Below, in pieces: positions 5,006-6,131 of a DNA stretch of 6,131 nt; position 1 is the stretch's first letter; each line of letters begins with the position of its first letter. The position numbers were made by a program, and so were the translations under genes. The DNA comes from an uncultured Bdellovibrio sp. (GTDB taxonomy: Bacteria; Bdellovibrionota; Bdellovibrionia; Bdellovibrionales; Bdellovibrionaceae), in the NCBI GenBank assembly GCA_937871355.1, contig CALMPX010000440.1, forward strand, positions 1 through 6,131. The letters run 5' to 3'. The notes beneath the pieces are model-generated. The model ran no database searches. It was not told the origin of the DNA and saw only the letters and a list, made by a program, of their open reading frames with translations.

Positions 5006-6131
5006 TGAAGTCTGTTTTAAATTTTACATTTTTGCTTTTTGTTTCGGTGTTCACATTAAGTATGACGGTTCAAGCCGCTCCTGGGGACCGCTTGAAGTAT
5101 TTGCCGGTTCAAGACGGTGGACGTATTAAACCTTTCGACTCTTTTGCTCGTGAAACACTTGAACTAATCTATGGACGCTCATCATTTAAACGTCCGACCA
5201 ATAATCAGAGCGAACCGGCCTATTTAATTGTGATGTCGTTTTTGTTATCGCCTGAAAGCTGGGTTGAAGTACCACTTTTTGAAGTCAATAATTTAGAAAT
5301 TAAAAAATACTTAGGACTTTCAGCAGAAGATAAACATTTCAAAGGTAATGATTTATTTAAAGGTGAGAAATTTGCAAACCTCATGCAGCAGTTAAATGAT
5401 AAGCGTGAAGGTAAAGAAAAACTGAACCCCTACTTTCAAGCGGTACAAAGATTAGAAAATCAATTTTATACTTTTCGTGAATTAACTGCTGGTCGTTATA
5501 TCAAAGTGATGCCTCAAGAAGGATCTGACAGTTGGACTGCGGTATCCGCATTGCCACCAGAGCAACAAACTTTGTTTATATCTTTAAGTCAGAATTTAGC
5601 CAAATACCTGGGCGAGATGGGTAAATCCGGTGCTCATTCTGAAGCGACATATAAAATGGCCTCTGAGTTTGATTTATCAGTTGACCAGTTTGTGGCATCG
5701 ATCGAAGCCACGGCAAAATTGAAACCCGGAATGAGTTATGTGGCCTCATCGAAAATTTCTGCTGAAGTTTTTTATAATGACGCTCATCTTTTTAGATGGG
5801 TTTATATATTTTATCTTCTGGCCGCTTTGATTCTTCTGTATATTTGGATTAGAAGCTCATCCCTAAGTATGAACATTGTTTGGGGGCTGACTTGGATCGG
5901 TTTTCTTGCACACATCATAGGATTTGCATTTAGAATATATTTGGCTGAACGTCCGCCAGTCACGAATATGTATGAAACCGTTGTATGGGTGTCGTGGGGA
6001 GCCGTTTTGTTTTCCATGATTTTGGAAAAAATCTATAAATATAAGTCGATCTTGTTATCCGGATTGCTTGTCGGTGTTTTTTCGATGGTGGTGGCTGACA
6101 TGGCTCCGGCGATTTTGGATCCCAGAATTCA
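5002..6131 (+). CDS. ccsA: CcsA (ResC) cytochrome c biogenesis protein with N-terminal periplasmic domain, 3' end cut by window
   Basis: 376 residues are visible and the frame is open at the window edge. CcsA is the heme-handling half of the System II cytochrome c synthetase. Residues 1-26 look like a signal sequence or first membrane helix (basic start, hydrophobic 6-23, AQA-like end at VQAA). Residues 27-262 form a periplasmic domain opening with LKYLPVQDGGRIKPFDSFAR (31-50), a motif known from the linker region of large CcsBA proteins. Then come four membrane helices (about 264-283, 291-311, 324-341, 347-367) with GFAFRIYLAERPPVTNMYET (307-326), the CcsA signature before the heme-binding core. 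The last residues, MAPAILDPRI, match the family block that leads into the first periplasmic heme-ligand His and the WWD motif, both expected just beyond the edge. Overlaps resB by four bases. Plain CcsA lacks the 230-residue front domain. Confidence 0.9.
   Translation, partial: MMKSVLNFTFLLFVSVFTLSMTVQAAPGDRLKYLPVQDGGRIKPFDSFARETLELIYGRSSFKRPTNNQSEPAYLIVMSFLLSPESWVEVPLFEVNNLEIKKYLGLSAEDKHFKGNDLFKGEKFANLMQQLNDKREGKEKLNPYFQAVQRLENQFYTFRELTAGRYIKVMPQEGSDSWTAVSALPPEQQTLFISLSQNLAKYLGEMGKSGAHSEATYKMASEFDLSVDQFVASIEATAKLKPGMSYVASSKISAEVFYNDAHLFRWVYIFYLLAALILLYIWIRSSSLSMNIVWGLTWIGFLAHIIGFAFRIYLAERPPVTNMYETVVWVSWGAVLFSMILEKIYKYKSILLSGLLVGVFSMVVADMAPAILDPRI

Noticed and set aside
4821..5129. Plus-strand open frame of 102 codons across the resB-ccsA junction
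   Set aside because: Shadow frame; both overlapping genes have strong family motifs through this stretch.
5811..6017. Minus-strand open frame of 68 codons
   Set aside because: Antisense shadow of the CcsA membrane helices; no independent start signal or motif.
1..6131. CRISPR array, tRNA, rRNA, insertion sequence or attachment site
   Set aside because: I saw no regularly spaced repeats, no cloverleaf with a TTC-loop motif, no transposase motifs and no terminal inverted or target repeats.

Overview
The window is AT-rich bacterial DNA (roughly 40% GC by eye) with compact gene packing. It carries a lipoprotein with a Gram-negative lipobox, a System II (ResB/CcsA) cytochrome c maturation pair and a divergent tandem-GNAT protein. 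Together these fit a Gram-negative, respiring deltaproteobacteria-like organism. Bdellovibrionota (Bdellovibrio/Bacteriovorax-type) is my best guess, but it rests on gene style only, since no marker gene is present.

Layout. Positions 1-100 may hold the last 32 codons of a plus-strand gene that enters from the left (weak call). A minus-strand lipoprotein gene (79-720) converges on it. The 163-bp gap 721-883 holds the lipoprotein's ribosome binding site, an unusual pair of interlocked inverted repeats (768-789), and an orphan plus-strand reading frame (793-921) that looks like the 3' remnant of a lost gene. Next come two minus-strand genes joined by a GTGA overlap: a PduO-type corrinoid adenosyltransferase (2107-2679) and, downstream of it, a 408-residue GNAT-like protein (884-2110). 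Divergent to them, with only 27 bp between start codons, is an N-formylglutamate amidohydrolase family gene (2707-3519). After a 49-bp gap with a plausible promoter, resB (3569-5005) and ccsA (5002 to the window edge) overlap by ATGA. They encode the two halves of the System II heme export and cytochrome c synthetase complex. The ccsA gene is cut by the window end before its WWD heme-handling domain.

How the genes work together. ResB and CcsA are the one clear functional unit: a membrane complex that moves heme to the periplasm and attaches it to apocytochromes c. The adenosyltransferase makes adenosylcobalamin, and its translational coupling to the GNAT-like gene suggests co-expression but not a known shared pathway. 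The amidohydrolase has no histidine-degradation (hut) neighbours here, so its physiological substrate is open.

I did not find a clearly new multi-gene system. The points most worth a second look are the apparently leaderless promoter of the adenosyltransferase, the interlocked palindromes upstream of the lipoprotein, the orphan coding remnant, and the split ResB/CcsA in which a large periplasmic domain is fused to the front of CcsA.
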